This document shows positions 1-7,430 of a DNA stretch of 64,000 nt, piece after piece. Both the position numbers and the translations under genes were made by a program. The stretch's first letter is position 1, and each line of letters opens with the position of its first letter. Below the pieces are notes generated by a model. The model was not told the origin of the DNA. It ran no database searches and saw only the letters and a list, made by a program, of their open reading frames with translations. Source of the stretch: Azospirillum ramasamyi (lineage in GTDB: Bacteria > Pseudomonadota > Alphaproteobacteria > Azospirillales > Azospirillaceae); NCBI RefSeq assembly GCF_003233655.1, contig NZ_CP029829.1, forward strand, positions 1,808,978-1,872,977, read 5' to 3'.

Positions 1-1
1 A

Positions 2-232
2 GCCGGCGCCAAGTCGGTCCACGCCTTCTGCACCCACGGCGTCCTGTCCGGCGGTGCGGTCGCCCGCGTCGCCGTCTCGCCGCTGGTACAGCTGGTCACC
101 ACCGACAGCATCCAGGCGACCGAGGCGGTCCGCGTGTCCCGCAACATCCGTCAGCTGACCATCGCCCCACTGCTCGCCGAAGCGATCATGCGCATCAGCG
201 AGGAGCGGTCGGTGTCGAGCCTGTTCTCGTAA
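2..232 (+). CDS. prs: Ribose-phosphate pyrophosphokinase, C-terminal part
   Basis: The last 76 codons of a gene that enters from the left edge. The product makes PRPP from ribose 5-phosphate and ATP in the cytoplasm, for purine, pyrimidine, His, Trp and NAD synthesis. The visible end carries the segment [14 protein letters not shown], the TDSI segment after strand LVTT, and the tail RSVSSLF, all typical of bacterial PRPP synthetase C-termini. The catalytic flexible loop and PRPP-binding loop would lie in the missing part. A strong terminator follows directly, so this is the end of its transcription unit. The family call is firm; the start is outside the window. Confidence 0.93.
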   Translation, partial: AGAKSVHAFCTHGVLSGGAVARVAVSPLVQLVTTDSIQATEAVRVSRNIRQLTIAPLLAEAIMRISEERSVSSLFS

Positions 233-250
233 CGAGCGGCAGCTTCACGG

Positions 251-286
251 AAAAGGCCCTTTCCCGATGGGAAAGGGCCTTTTTTG
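251..286 (+). terminator. Rho-independent terminator after prs
   Basis: A long perfect stem with arms AAGGCCCTTTCCC and GGGAAAGGGCCTT closes on a short GAT loop and is followed by a T run. It lies about 20 bases after the prs stop. The A run on the left means it can also act on the minus-strand gene ending at 304. Confidence 0.9.
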
Positions 287-303
287 TTGCGCCCGCTATG
301 CCC

Positions 304-504
304 TCAGCCCTCCCCCGCCAGCCCATGGAAGTCGTTCGCCGTCACCTGCCCGCCGGTCGCGGCGGCGATGCGCGCCATCACCGCCGGACGGGGAACCCGG
401 CGGCCATGGCGGTAACGGTTGACCGTGGCCTGACTCGTCCCGATCAGGGCGGCGAAGGCCTCTTCCTTGGTTACGGTCCGGGTGAGCCAGTCATCGAGCG
501 TCAT
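304..504 (-). CDS. Small Cro/YdaS-like HTH protein
   Basis: A 66-residue protein that is almost entirely one helix-turn-helix domain. EEAFAALIGTSQATVNRYRHGRR is the HTH core (given here in two overlapping parts: EEAFAALIGTSQ and TSQATVNRYRHGRR), followed by a helix ending ARIAAATGGQVTANDF. The TGGxVTxxDF ending is typical of YdaS/Cro-type phage regulators. It is divergent from the CI-like repressor starting at 598, with only 93 bases between the two starts, as in phage lysis-lysogeny switches. The start at 504 is the only ATG that gives a compact HTH domain. No other phage genes are nearby, so this may be a relic or a domesticated switch. The exact role is unknown. Confidence 0.68.
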   Translation of the reverse strand: MTLDDWLTRTVTKEEAFAALIGTSQATVNRYRHGRRVPRPAVMARIAAATGGQVTANDFHGLAGEG

Positions 505-511
505 GCCGCAA

Positions 512-599
512 TGGTTTAGACCAAGCCGGCTTCTGCCCGCAACTGGATTTATTCCGAAGCGATGGACTTTCCAAAGCCGTTTTGGTATGAACGGTCCAT
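512..599. promoter_or_regulatory. Divergent control region between Cro-like and CI-like genes
   Basis: This short gap between two divergent HTH genes holds nested inverted repeats. CCAAA (571-575) pairs with TTTGG (581-585), the outer arms ATGGAC (562-567) and GTCCAT (594-599) bracket it, and a smaller TGGT/ACCA pair sits at 512-522. Their location suggests operators for one or both regulators. The outer right arm overlaps the ATG of the CI-like gene, so binding there could block its own expression. The repeats are seen in the sequence; the operator role is inferred. Confidence 0.4.
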
Positions 600-1260
600 G
601 ACCACCATGCGCGAACTGCGGCAAGCCGCCGGGCTGAGCCAGGAGAAGCTGGCCGAGCTGGCCGGCACCTCCCAGCCCCAGATCAACAAGCTGGAGACCG
701 GCCAGCGCAAGATGACCGTCGATTGGGCGGTCAAGCTCGCCCAGCCGCTGGGCGTGGAGCCGGCGGCGCTGCTCGGCCTCGACCTGCCGGCCGCCCCTGT
801 GACGGCGCGCCCGGCACGGCCTGCGATGCCGGCGCTGCTGCGAACCCCGCCGGCCGGAGCACAACCGGTCCTGGCGGCCGCGTCCATGCCGGTGCGGGCG
901 GCGGCGCGCGGCGGCGTGGACCAGGAGATGTTCCTGGAGGATGGGCCGATCGACTGGATCGCCCGACCCGACTATCTGAAGAACGCGCGCGATCCCTATG
1001 CCATGTATGTCGTCGGCGATTCGATGATGCCGCGCTTCCGGCCGGCCCAGCTGCTGCACGTCAACCCGCACAAGCCGCCGGCGCCGGGCGCCGGGGTGGT
1101 GGTGGTCAAGCGCAACAAGGCGGTGCTGGTGAAGGAGTTCGTGCGCCGCAGCCCCGACGCCGTCGTTCTGCGCGAATACCGGCCTGCCGACCGCGAATTC
1201 GCCGTTCCGCTGGAGGAACTCGACACCCTGCACACCGTCGTCGGCCTGCAGGAGCCCTGA
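598..1260 (+). CDS. CI/LexA-like repressor (XRE HTH plus S24 peptidase)
   Basis: A 220-residue protein from ATG 598. Residues about 4-58 form an XRE helix-turn-helix (LRQAAGLSQEKLAELAGTSQ core, then INKLETGQ). A Pro/Ala-rich hinge follows. Residues about 120-215 match the S24 peptidase fold, with YVVGDSMMPRFRPAQ carrying the catalytic serine and the strand around KRNKAVLVKEF supplying the lysine region. Such proteins cleave themselves in the hinge when RecA is activated by DNA damage. An upstream in-frame ATG at 562 would add 12 residues, but the HTH starts properly at 598. Paired with the divergent Cro-like gene it resembles a phage switch. DNA binding is near certain; the targets are unknown. 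Confidence 0.82.
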   Translation: MTTMRELRQAAGLSQEKLAELAGTSQPQINKLETGQRKMTVDWAVKLAQPLGVEPAALLGLDLPAAPVTARPARPAMPALLRTPPAGAQPVLAAASMPVRAAARGGVDQEMFLEDGPIDWIARPDYLKNARDPYAMYVVGDSMMPRFRPAQLLHVNPHKPPAPGAGVVVVKRNKAVLVKEFVRRSPDAVVLREYRPADREFAVPLEELDTLHTVVGLQEP

Positions 1261-1264
1261 GGCT

Positions 1265-1316
1265 ATACCGATCCGGTATCGGTATTCGCTGGCTCTTATA
1301 ATCCAATTCGGATTAT
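1265..1316. repeat. Two adjacent palindromes after the CI-like gene
   Basis: Two hairpins lie back to back: arms ATACCGAT/ATCGGTAT (1265-1285) and arms ATAATCC/GGATTAT (1298-1316). No T run follows either, so they are not classic terminators. They resemble the GGATT/AATCC-containing palindromes at 5425-5536 and may be extragenic palindromic elements. Confidence 0.5.
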
Positions 1317-1377
1317 TCCTTGCTGCACGGACCACCGGACAGTCCCGGTGCGCCGCCCCAGCCAAGGAGAAACGGCC

Positions 1378-1689
1378 ATGCCCCAGCCCTACCCCCGCTT
1401 TCATCCCGGCCCGTGCGGCGGGCGGCTCGACGGCTTCAGCGAGCGCGGCGCCCGCGAACTTGCCCGCCGCATCCGGGAAGCCTGGGCGAAGATCGGCTGG
1501 GATGTCGAGGTGCGGGTCGAACGCATCGCCAGCGAGGAGTTGGAGGATGGACGCAGCATCGCCCATTTCACCGTCCGCAGCGACCTGGTCAACGGACTCC
1601 CGCACCGCCGCCTGGAGACGCGTTCGGAGAAACCTACGGAAACACCCATGAACGGGGCGGCGGCCCGACCGCAGAGGCGGGCCGCCTGA
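1378..1689 (+). CDS. Hypothetical protein, 103 residues
   Basis: ATG 1378 is preceded by a good AAGGAGA site seven bases upstream, which decides the start. The protein has a short N-terminal stretch rich in Pro and Gly, then an amphipathic helix (ARELARRIREAW), then two strand-like segments (DVEVRVERIAS and AHFTVRSDLVNGLP), and a basic disordered tail. The pattern suggests a small alpha/beta fold. I do not recognise a family. It sits downstream of the CI-like repressor and ends six bases before the convergent gene at 1696. Confidence 0.55.
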   Translation: MPQPYPRFHPGPCGGRLDGFSERGARELARRIREAWAKIGWDVEVRVERIASEELEDGRSIAHFTVRSDLVNGLPHRRLETRSEKPTETPMNGAAARPQRRAA

Positions 1690-1695
1690 CGCCGC

Positions 1696-2085
1696 TCACT
1701 TCAGCCGCTCGTCCAGTTCCACCTGATAGCCGACGGCGAGGCGGTTGGTCTCGTTGGCCATTCCCACCACCGCCATCAATTCGCCGAACTGCGCGTCGGT
1801 CATGCCCAGCCGGCGCGCCGCCGCCTCGTGCGAGCGGATGCAGTACTGACAGTTGTTGGTCACGCTGACCGCGACGAAGATCATCTCCTTCACCAGCGGA
1901 TCCAGCGCGCCGGGGGCCATCACCTCCTTCAGGCTGTCCCAGGTCCGCGCCAGCGTCGGCGGGTGGTGGGCGATCATCTTCCAGAAATTGTTGACGTCCG
2001 GGACGTCGCGCGTCGCCTTGATGTCGTCGTAGACGGCGCGCACCTCCGGTACGGCATCGGTCTGTTCGATGGGGGGAAGCGGCAT
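1696..2085 (-). CDS. Carboxymuconolactone decarboxylase / AhpD-like protein
   Basis: A 129-residue cytoplasmic protein of the CMD/AhpD superfamily. The key region is NNCQYCIRSHEAAARR (residues about 77-92), which holds the CxxC pair followed by the downstream His typical of peroxidase-active AhpD-like proteins. Members use this disulfide to reduce peroxides or serve ring-cleavage pathways, so the substrate here is open. An AGGAG site lies ten bases before ATG 2085 and excludes longer upstream starts. It is transcribed away from the TorD-like gene, and the gap between them carries three 16-bp iterons. Confidence 0.85.
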   Translation of the reverse strand: MPLPPIEQTDAVPEVRAVYDDIKATRDVPDVNNFWKMIAHHPPTLARTWDSLKEVMAPGALDPLVKEMIFVAVSVTNNCQYCIRSHEAAARRLGMTDAQFGELMAVVGMANETNRLAVGYQVELDERLK

Positions 2086-2417
2086 GGCGGCCGGGCTCCT
2101 GCACGGGGTTTGGGATCCGTCGATATGGCCGGACATCGCGCCGCAAGGCAACCGCCGGCCTAATCCCGCCGCCGTCCGGATCATGTCAATCCGCCGCGTT
2201 GACCATTGATCTCCCCACTGGTAGTAAAGATACCGAACAAGATCGCGCAAACGTTCGGCCCGCCGATCGGCTGCGGACGGCACCAAGCGCCAACGGTACC
2301 ACGCACCAACGGTACCAGGCCAAAAGCCGACAAGACACGAAGCCCATTCGTGCAACGTTCCCATGCGGCCCGCTTCCGGCACACGCCCGGTCAGGCCCGA
2401 CTGCCGGGAGGAACAGC
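2086..2417. other. Divergent intergenic region with iterons
   Basis: A 332-base gap between the CMD-family gene (minus) and the TorD-like gene (plus). It holds no convincing reading frame with a ribosome site. It contains the three-copy direct repeat described separately and presumably both promoters. It is less GC-rich than its surroundings around 2200-2260. Confidence 0.5.
2277..2324. repeat. Three 16-bp direct repeats (iterons)
   Basis: The core ACGGYACCA occurs at 2277, 2293 and 2309, exactly 16 bases apart; the unit consensus is ACGGTACCANGCNCCA. The first copy has C for T in the core and the last diverges at its end. Regular spacing of about one and a half helical turns between two divergent genes suggests a cooperative binding site, but no regulator is identified. 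Confidence 0.65.
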
Positions 2418-3182
2418 GTGGAGAGCATGGTTCTCGAAACGGCCGAATGTCCTGGAACGGCCACCCCCCCGGCCGCGCCTGCGAACGACGCGCGTCTCCG
2501 CGACTCGGCCGATGCCCTGCGCCGCCTCGCTCATTTCCATGCGGAGGAGCCGACGCCGGCCCTGCTGGCGGCGCTGCGCGCGAGCCCCGCCGGCCGCGGT
2601 CCGCTGGCGCTCGACCGTGACGACGCCCTGCAGGCCGCCGCCCTGGTGGACGAGGTGGTGAGCGATCTGCCCGATCGGATCACCCGCCACTGCCTCATCC
2701 CGCTGGCCGTCGATTTCACCGCCATCCACCACGGCGGCGACGTGCGCGCCCACCCGACCGAAGGGGCGTGGATGGACGAGCGGTTCCGGGCCGACACCGC
2801 CGCCTCGCTCCAGCGCTGGCGGATCGGGCTGGAGGCGGAGCTGCGCAGCCCGCCCTTCGACCGGCTGCCCGACGACCATGTCGCGGTGGAGCTGGCGTTG
2901 CTGGCCACACTGCTCGACCGTGGCCGGGCCGCCGACGCGGTCCGCTTCCTCGACCGCCATCCGTTGCGCTGGGTGCCGAATTTCTGCAGCCGGGTCGCCA
3001 CCCGCTGCCGGGAACCCTTCTTCGCCGGCATCGCCATCCTGACCAACGCCCATCTCGACCATCTGCGCGACCTGCTGGGTGCCGCCTGCAACATGCCGCG
3101 TTCCGGCGAGGACGAGGCCGACATCCGCCGCCGCCGCTGGACCGAGGGGCGGTTCCCGCGCGCCTGCGCCTGCGACTCCTAA
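2418..3182 (+). CDS. TorD/DmsD-family molecular chaperone
   Basis: About 254 residues from GTG 2418, which has a GGGAGGA site six bases upstream; ATG 2427 is a weaker alternative. The protein is all-helical with the TorD-family landmarks: a mid-protein YEL-like region (HVAVELALLATLLDRG) and the downstream FLDRHPLRWVPNFCSRV, matching the conserved F-x-x-H-x-x-W-x-x-F signature. Family members bind twin-arginine signal peptides or fold molybdoenzymes in the cytoplasm before export. No molybdoenzyme gene is next to it, so the client is unknown. The C-terminus is Arg- and Cys-rich (RACACDS), which is unusual. Confidence 0.75.
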   Translation: MESMVLETAECPGTATPPAAPANDARLRDSADALRRLAHFHAEEPTPALLAALRASPAGRGPLALDRDDALQAAALVDEVVSDLPDRITRHCLIPLAVDFTAIHHGGDVRAHPTEGAWMDERFRADTAASLQRWRIGLEAELRSPPFDRLPDDHVAVELALLATLLDRGRAADAVRFLDRHPLRWVPNFCSRVATRCREPFFAGIAILTNAHLDHLRDLLGAACNMPRSGEDEADIRRRRWTEGRFPRACACDS

Positions 3183-3283
3183 CGCCGGACCGGCCGGAAG
3201 TCGGAATTGCCCCGGCTTCAGTGCATCGTCCAAGGTGACTGAGGCGGTGCCCCTCGGCCGCCTGCTCCGTTTCCCAACATTGG

Positions 3284-5425
3284 ATGGCAATGCCCTTTCG
3301 CAGCCTCGAAAGCCGGACCGACCGCAAGGGATCCCTTCGGCTGCTTCGCCTCCTGCTGGCGGTGTCGGTGGCCTTGCCCCTTGTGCTGTTCGCCGGGATC
3401 GGATGGCGCGAGCGGGGCGAGACCCAGGGGGAGGCGGAACGGAACAGCCGCAAGAACGCGCTGATTCTGCACGAACATGTGCTGAAGGTGTTCGACACCA
3501 TGGCGCAGGTTCTGGACCGGGTGGACGAGCGCGTCCAAGGCCGGAGCTGGGGCGAGATCGGCGAGTCGGAGTCGCTGCACCGTTATCTGCGGACCATGGT
3601 GGGGGAGTTGGATCAAGTCGGCGCCATCGGCCTGACCGATTCCACCGGCACCGTGCGCAACTCCAGCCGCGTTTTCCCGTCGCGCAACAGCGATATCGGA
3701 AGCCGCGCCGATTTCCGGGAACAACGGGAAAACGGCGCCGACCTGCTCATCGCCGGACCGATCACGGATGCGGCCACCGGCAAGGTCACCTTCGGCATCA
3801 GCCGGCGCCGCAGCAGCCCCGACGGTTCCGAGGGCGGCTTCGACGGGATGATCGCCGCCATCGTCAATCCCGACTATTTCTACAGCTTCTACCAGCAGGT
3901 CATCGGTTCCGAAGACGAATCCATCTCGCTGATCCGCGACGACGGCGTGATCCTGATGCGTTACCCGCCGCTGGAAGGGCGGGAAGGGCCGGGAGCGCTC
4001 CCTACCCTGCCGCCCGACCGCGGCCTGCGCGGCGAAATCCGCAAGCAGCCGGTCGAAGGGCTGTTCCGCGCCGAGGTCAGCCATGTGCAGGGTCTGGCCC
4101 GCGTGTTCGCCTACAAACGGGTCGGCGATTTCCCGGTCTATGTCGTCTACGGGCTGAATCAGTCGCAGATCACCCGGTCCTGGTGGCGCAACATGGCGCT
4201 GGACGGCGCCTTCGTCGCCCCGGCCACACTGGCGCTCGCGCTGATCGCCTGGCTGGCCTACAGCCGTGCCGCCTCCGAGAATGCGGCGGTGCGCCGCTGG
4301 GCGGAGGAGGTGCGCAACCGCGAGAGGCTGGAAGAGGCCCTGCGCCAGAGCCAGAAGATGGAGGCGCTGGGCCAGCTGACCGGCGGTGTCGCCCACGACT
4401 TCAACAATCTGTTGACCGCGGCGATGGCCAACATGCATCTGCTGGGCCGCCATCTGCCGCCGGAGGGACAGCGCTTCCTGACGGGCGCCACCACCGCGCT
4501 GGAACGGGCGGAGAAGCTGACCCGCCAGCTGCTGTCCTTCTCGCGCCAGGACGCGGTGAATCCGACCGTGGTCGATCTGGGCGACAGCCTGCGCCGGATG
4601 GGTGACCTGCTGGAACGGTCGATCCGGGCCGACGTCGCGCTGGAATGGGACATCGCGCCGGTGCCGATGGCGGTCGCCGTCGATTCCGTCCAGCTTGAGA
4701 TGGCGGTGCTGAACCTGGTTCTGAACGCCCGCGACGCCATGCCCGGCGGCGGACGGATCCGCATCGCCGCGTTTCCCGGACCGGAACCCCGCAGCGCGCG
4801 CATCGAGGTGGCGGACACCGGGGCCGGCATGCCGCCGGAGGTGCTCGCCCGCGCCTTCGATCCATTCTTCACCACAAAGGGCATCGGCAAGGGCACCGGG
4901 CTCGGCCTGTCGATGGTCTATGGCTTCGCCCGCCAGTCCGGCGGCAATGCGAGCATCGACAGCCGGCTGGGCGGGGGCACGCGCGTCCGCATCGACCTGC
5001 CGCTGACCGAGGCGAAGCCGCCGGAACCCGCCCCCGCCCCCACGGCGCCTGCGGCCGAACACCGCCCGCTGCGCATCCTGGTGGTGGAGGACAATCCGCT
5101 GGTCCTGATGGCGACGGTGGAAGGGCTGACCCAGGAGGGATTCACCGTGGAAACCGCCGAGGACGGCGTGGCCGCCCTGGAACGGCTGGAAACCGACCGC
5201 GACTTCGATCTGGTCGTGTCCGACGTGGTCATGCCCCGCGGCGTATCCGGCATCGACCTGGCACGGCACATCCGCGAACGCTGGCCGGAGCTGCGCGTCC
5301 TGCTGGCCTCGGGCTACAGCCCGGAGTCGCTGGCGACCATGGGGGCGGATACCGCATCGGTGCTTGCCAAGCCCTTCACGCCCGACCAGCTGGCCGTCCG
5401 CATCAGATCCCTGGCGGGCGCTTGA
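3284..5425 (+). CDS. Cache-domain hybrid sensor histidine kinase
   Basis: A 713-residue inner-membrane sensor. A membrane helix at about 22-40 is followed by a periplasmic Cache (PAS-like) region to about 305, then a second membrane helix (about 308-328). The cytoplasmic part has HisKA with the phospho-acceptor in GGVAHDFNNLLTA (about 367-379), an HATPase_c domain with DTGAGMPPE and GKGTGLGLS, and a C-terminal receiver (about 596-713) whose acceptor Asp lies in DLVVSDVVMP. The HDFNN box marks the HWE/HisKA_4-like hybrid kinases common in alphaproteobacteria. No partner regulator is adjacent; the receiver is on the same chain. The ligand is unknown. ATG 3290 is an alternative start. Confidence 0.92.
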   Translation: MAMPFRSLESRTDRKGSLRLLRLLLAVSVALPLVLFAGIGWRERGETQGEAERNSRKNALILHEHVLKVFDTMAQVLDRVDERVQGRSWGEIGESESLHRYLRTMVGELDQVGAIGLTDSTGTVRNSSRVFPSRNSDIGSRADFREQRENGADLLIAGPITDAATGKVTFGISRRRSSPDGSEGGFDGMIAAIVNPDYFYSFYQQVIGSEDESISLIRDDGVILMRYPPLEGREGPGALPTLPPDRGLRGEIRKQPVEGLFRAEVSHVQGLARVFAYKRVGDFPVYVVYGLNQSQITRSWWRNMALDGAFVAPATLALALIAWLAYSRAASENAAVRRWAEEVRNRERLEEALRQSQKMEALGQLTGGVAHDFNNLLTAAMANMHLLGRHLPPEGQRFLTGATTALERAEKLTRQLLSFSRQDAVNPTVVDLGDSLRRMGDLLERSIRADVALEWDIAPVPMAVAVDSVQLEMAVLNLVLNARDAMPGGGRIRIAAFPGPEPRSARIEVADTGAGMPPEVLARAFDPFFTTKGIGKGTGLGLSMVYGFARQSGGNASIDSRLGGGTRVRIDLPLTEAKPPEPAPAPTAPAAEHRPLRILVVEDNPLVLMATVEGLTQEGFTVETAEDGVAALERLETDRDFDLVVSDVVMPRGVSGIDLARHIRERWPELRVLLASGYSPESLATMGADTASVLAKPFTPDQLAVRIRSLAGA

Positions 5426-5536
5426 AGCGGATTGCAATCCGCTTTGGACTGCGACGGCGGCCCCGGCCGCTCATGCGGCCGAAGCCCGACCGGCGAATGA
5501 GGTCATGTAACTTTAAAGCGAATGCGAATTCGCTTT
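5425..5536. repeat. Pair of related extragenic palindromes
   Basis: AAGCGGATTGCAATCCGCTT at 5425-5444 is a perfect 20-base palindrome that begins in the stop codon of the kinase. A relative at 5515-5536 has arms AAAGCGAAT and ATTCGCTTT. Both are followed by GG. Two copies of the same design 90 bases apart in a non-coding gap suggest a REP-like element or a repeated operator. Neither ends in a T run. Confidence 0.6.
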
Positions 5537-5569
5537 GGGATCGATGCGCTGATCCGGCGGCTGCCGGAA

Positions 5570-5794
5570 TCAGGTCAGGGCGCTGACGAACATCGGCGTC
5601 CACATCGCCATGCACCAGACGAGGCCCAGGCAAAGGCCGCGGGTCAAATCGTCGAAGGTCGGCTGTTCCAGGCGGTGCAGCTTCCACATCGTGTTCAGGT
5701 CGCCGGGCGTCGGGGCGGCGTTATCGGCGGCGGTGGGGAGGTTGGCGGGTTCACGGCTTGCTGCTGCGCGCCGGTCGGGGTCGGGTGACGGCAT
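5570..5794 (-). CDS. Small single-span membrane protein
   Basis: A 74-residue protein from ATG 5794, chosen because GAGG lies seven bases upstream; ATG 5809 has no such site. The N-terminal half is hydrophilic and rich in Pro, Ala and Asp. The C-terminal 22 residues (GLCLGLVWCMAMWTPMFVSA) form one membrane helix, so it is probably tail-anchored in the inner membrane. Family unknown. Reality of the gene rests on the ribosome site and the clean hydrophobic segment. Confidence 0.48.
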   Translation of the reverse strand: MPSPDPDRRAAASREPANLPTAADNAAPTPGDLNTMWKLHRLEQPTFDDLTRGLCLGLVWCMAMWTPMFVSALT

Positions 5795-5896
5795 GGCTGG
5801 GCCTCGCATCGATGGCGGGATTCCCAGAAAGTTTGTGCCCTCCGCCGCCGCCCGCCACCCCTTCTTCCGTCATCGGTGGAATTTTATCGGCATACG

Positions 5897-5934
5897 AAAA
5901 AAGGCCGCCACCCGCTGGACGGATGGGGCCTTTT
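5897..5934 (-). terminator. Terminator for the small gene at 5968-6192
   Basis: AAAAGGCC (5899-5906) pairs with GGCCTTTT (5927-5934) around a 20-base loop. On the minus strand the stem is followed by a U run, so it ends the gene read from 6192. It can also serve the opposite direction. Confidence 0.65.
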
Positions 5935-5967
5935 CGTCGAAGATCCGGCGAGATCGGCCGGATGCGC

Positions 5968-6192
5968 TCACTTGCCGGGACGGATCACCGGGGTGAGCTG
6001 ATCGCCCCAGTTGCCGGCTTCGTTGTGATAGCGGGCAGTGCGCATCAGTTCCACCGTCACGCCGGCCTCGACCGCCTTGACGACCGCGTCGTTCAGACGG
6101 TGCAGGTTGTTGGCGACGATGCGGATGGCGCTCTCCTGCTCCGGAGTCATTTCCGACCGGTCATCCGGCGGCGCGTCCTTGAATCCCGACAT
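5968..6192 (-). CDS. Conserved hypothetical protein, 74 residues
   Basis: ATG 6192 has a GGAAGGA site eight bases upstream. The protein is soluble and mostly helical: an acidic start (FKDAPPDDRSEMTPEQE), a central helix (IRIVANNLHRLNDAVVKAVEAG), here described as about residues 24-45, and a TVELMRTARYHNEAG segment. The composition and good expression signals argue for a real gene. No family is recognised. It has its own terminator, so it is monocistronic. Confidence 0.62.
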   Translation of the reverse strand: MSGFKDAPPDDRSEMTPEQESAIRIVANNLHRLNDAVVKAVEAGVTVELMRTARYHNEAGNWGDQLTPVIRPGK

Positions 6193-6565
6193 GCGTTGTT
6201 CCTTCCCCTGGATTGGGACCGCCCCGGCGGGACCGGCAGCGGTCCGGTACTTGGTCATGATCTTGCCCGGCGTCCGGTGCCGGTTTTCATCATGTATCAT
6301 ATCGTGTGCGCCGCGACAAAGTTCCCGACGCGCCAAACGCTTGCGACCATTGGCCTCTTGCAACCGGCAAACAGCGCTGAAGCACCTCCCGGCCGGCAAT
6401 GAGACCGAAGATGCGGCTGGCACGGCGCGGATTTCATCACAAGCAATCATTGATTGCCATCCGCCGTCATAAGGACACAACCAAGAATGCGGCGGCGTTT
6501 TGTTTCAGCCTTGCAAAACAAGCTTTCGTTCAGAGGCTGACATAACTTTTGGATTAACTCGACTG
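6193..6565. other. Non-coding gap upstream of the secreted protein gene
   Basis: About 370 bases with no supported gene. Reading frames here are short and lack ribosome sites. The right half (6420-6565) is notably richer in A and T than the rest of the window, which fits a promoter-containing leader for the gene at 6630. Confidence 0.4.
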
Positions 6566-6595
6566 TTGACGGCTGTCGATTGCGATGCCCAATAT
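6566..6595 (+). promoter_or_regulatory. Possible sigma70 promoter
   Basis: TTGACG at 6566-6571 and CAATAT at 6590-6595 are separated by 18 bases, in an AT-richer stretch. Transcription would start near 6602, about 28 bases before the TTG start of the secreted protein. The match is decent but untested. Confidence 0.4.
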
Positions 6596-6629
6596 TCGAC
6601 ACAAACTTACTTTTCCCACGGAGATCATC

Positions 6630-6998
6630 TTGAAGAACGTTGCCGCCAAGGCCCTGCTGGTTGCGTCCTCGCTGTTCCTGATGCACGGCGCGGCGCTCGC
6701 CGGCCAGCAGGACTTCACGATCGTCAACAAGACCGGCTACCCGCTGAAGCACATCTATGTGTCCGAGAGCAAAAGCAACAGCTGGGATGAAGACATTCTC
6801 GGCCGTGACATGCTGGAGGACGGCGAGTACTTCGAAATTGCCTTCGCCAAGGCCGAAAAGACCTGCAAGTGGGACATGAAGGTCATCTATGACGACGGCG
6901 AGTCGGCGGTTTGGGACGGGCTGAACCTGTGCCAGATCTCGAAGCTGACGCTGAAGTGGAACAAGAACACCGGCGTCACCTCGGCCCAGACCGAGTAA
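6630..6998 (+). CDS. Small secreted protein of unknown function
   Basis: A 122-residue protein with a classical Sec signal peptide (LKNVAAKALLVASSLFLMHG, then cleavage after AALA). I chose TTG 6630 because GGAG sits six bases upstream and the signal peptide then starts correctly; ATG 6585 would add a hydrophilic extension. The mature part has NKTGYPLKHIYVSES, SWDEDILGRDMLEDGE and CKWDMKVIYDDGE, a pattern shared by small periplasmic proteins often mislabelled argininosuccinate lyase. Two cysteines may form a disulfide. The function of this family is not known. Its 3' end overlaps the decayed ABC gene on the other strand. Confidence 0.75.
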   Translation: MKNVAAKALLVASSLFLMHGAALAGQQDFTIVNKTGYPLKHIYVSESKSNSWDEDILGRDMLEDGEYFEIAFAKAEKTCKWDMKVIYDDGESAVWDGLNLCQISKLTLKWNKNTGVTSAQTE

Positions 6999-7345
6999 GT
7001 TTCTCGGCGGATGTGCCGGTGCTGCGGTTCATCAGGTGGATGAAGACGTCTTCCAGCGTCGGATCCGCCGCGGTGATCCGCAGTTCCAGCCGCCCGGCTT
7101 ACTCAAGCGTGTCAGCGATGCGGTGGCAGCGCTCCGCCCCATCCATGTAATCGGCCGCATCCATGTAATGAGTGCTGACCAGCACGGTCAGCCCTCCCCC
7201 GGCCAGCCTCCGGCAATCCCCGGCCCGCTGCCCGCCGCGGACACCGACAGGTCATCCAGGGTTCCGGCACTGGGAGCGGCGATGCGCAGATACTTCCCCC
7301 TCGACATATCCGTGGGCGAGCGGCGGTGCCAGCGCGCCGGGTGTT
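6976..7345 (-). pseudogene. Remnant of an HlyD / ABC-exporter operon
   Basis: Read on the minus strand, two fragments are recognisable. At about 7345-7210 is an HlyD-family adaptor N-terminus, GYVEG then YLRIAAPSAGTLDDLSV, with a frameshift between the two parts. At about 7200-6976 is the C-terminal end of an ABC ATPase: LTVLVSTHYMD (the H-loop region), GAERCHRIA, then an internal stop, then LELRITAADPTLEDVFIHLM. A short duplication has turned the usual YMDEAERC into YMDAADYMDGAERC. Walker A, signature and permease are missing. Known export operons have this gene order, so a deletion has fused the front of one gene to the back of the next. Confidence 0.7.
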
Positions 7346-7414
7346 CCGGTTCGGGACCGGTAATGCGACCGGCCCTGGGGCAACTCCCTACACAACTGTA
7401 TGTTATTTGTTTAC

Positions 7415-7430
7415 GGCAGATGGATCTGCC
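7415..7430. other. Palindrome upstream of nifA
   Basis: GGCAGATGGATCTGCC has 7-base arms and a 2-base centre, lying in the AT-rich stretch about 300 bases before the nifA start. It could be an operator. No NifA activator site (TGT-N10-ACA) or sigma54 promoter was found between 7380 and 7728. Confidence 0.35.

Noticed and set aside
3218..5437. Minus-strand frame opposite the Cache kinase
   Set aside because: Shadow frame; no domain, no ribosome site, and the plus strand has a complete hybrid kinase.
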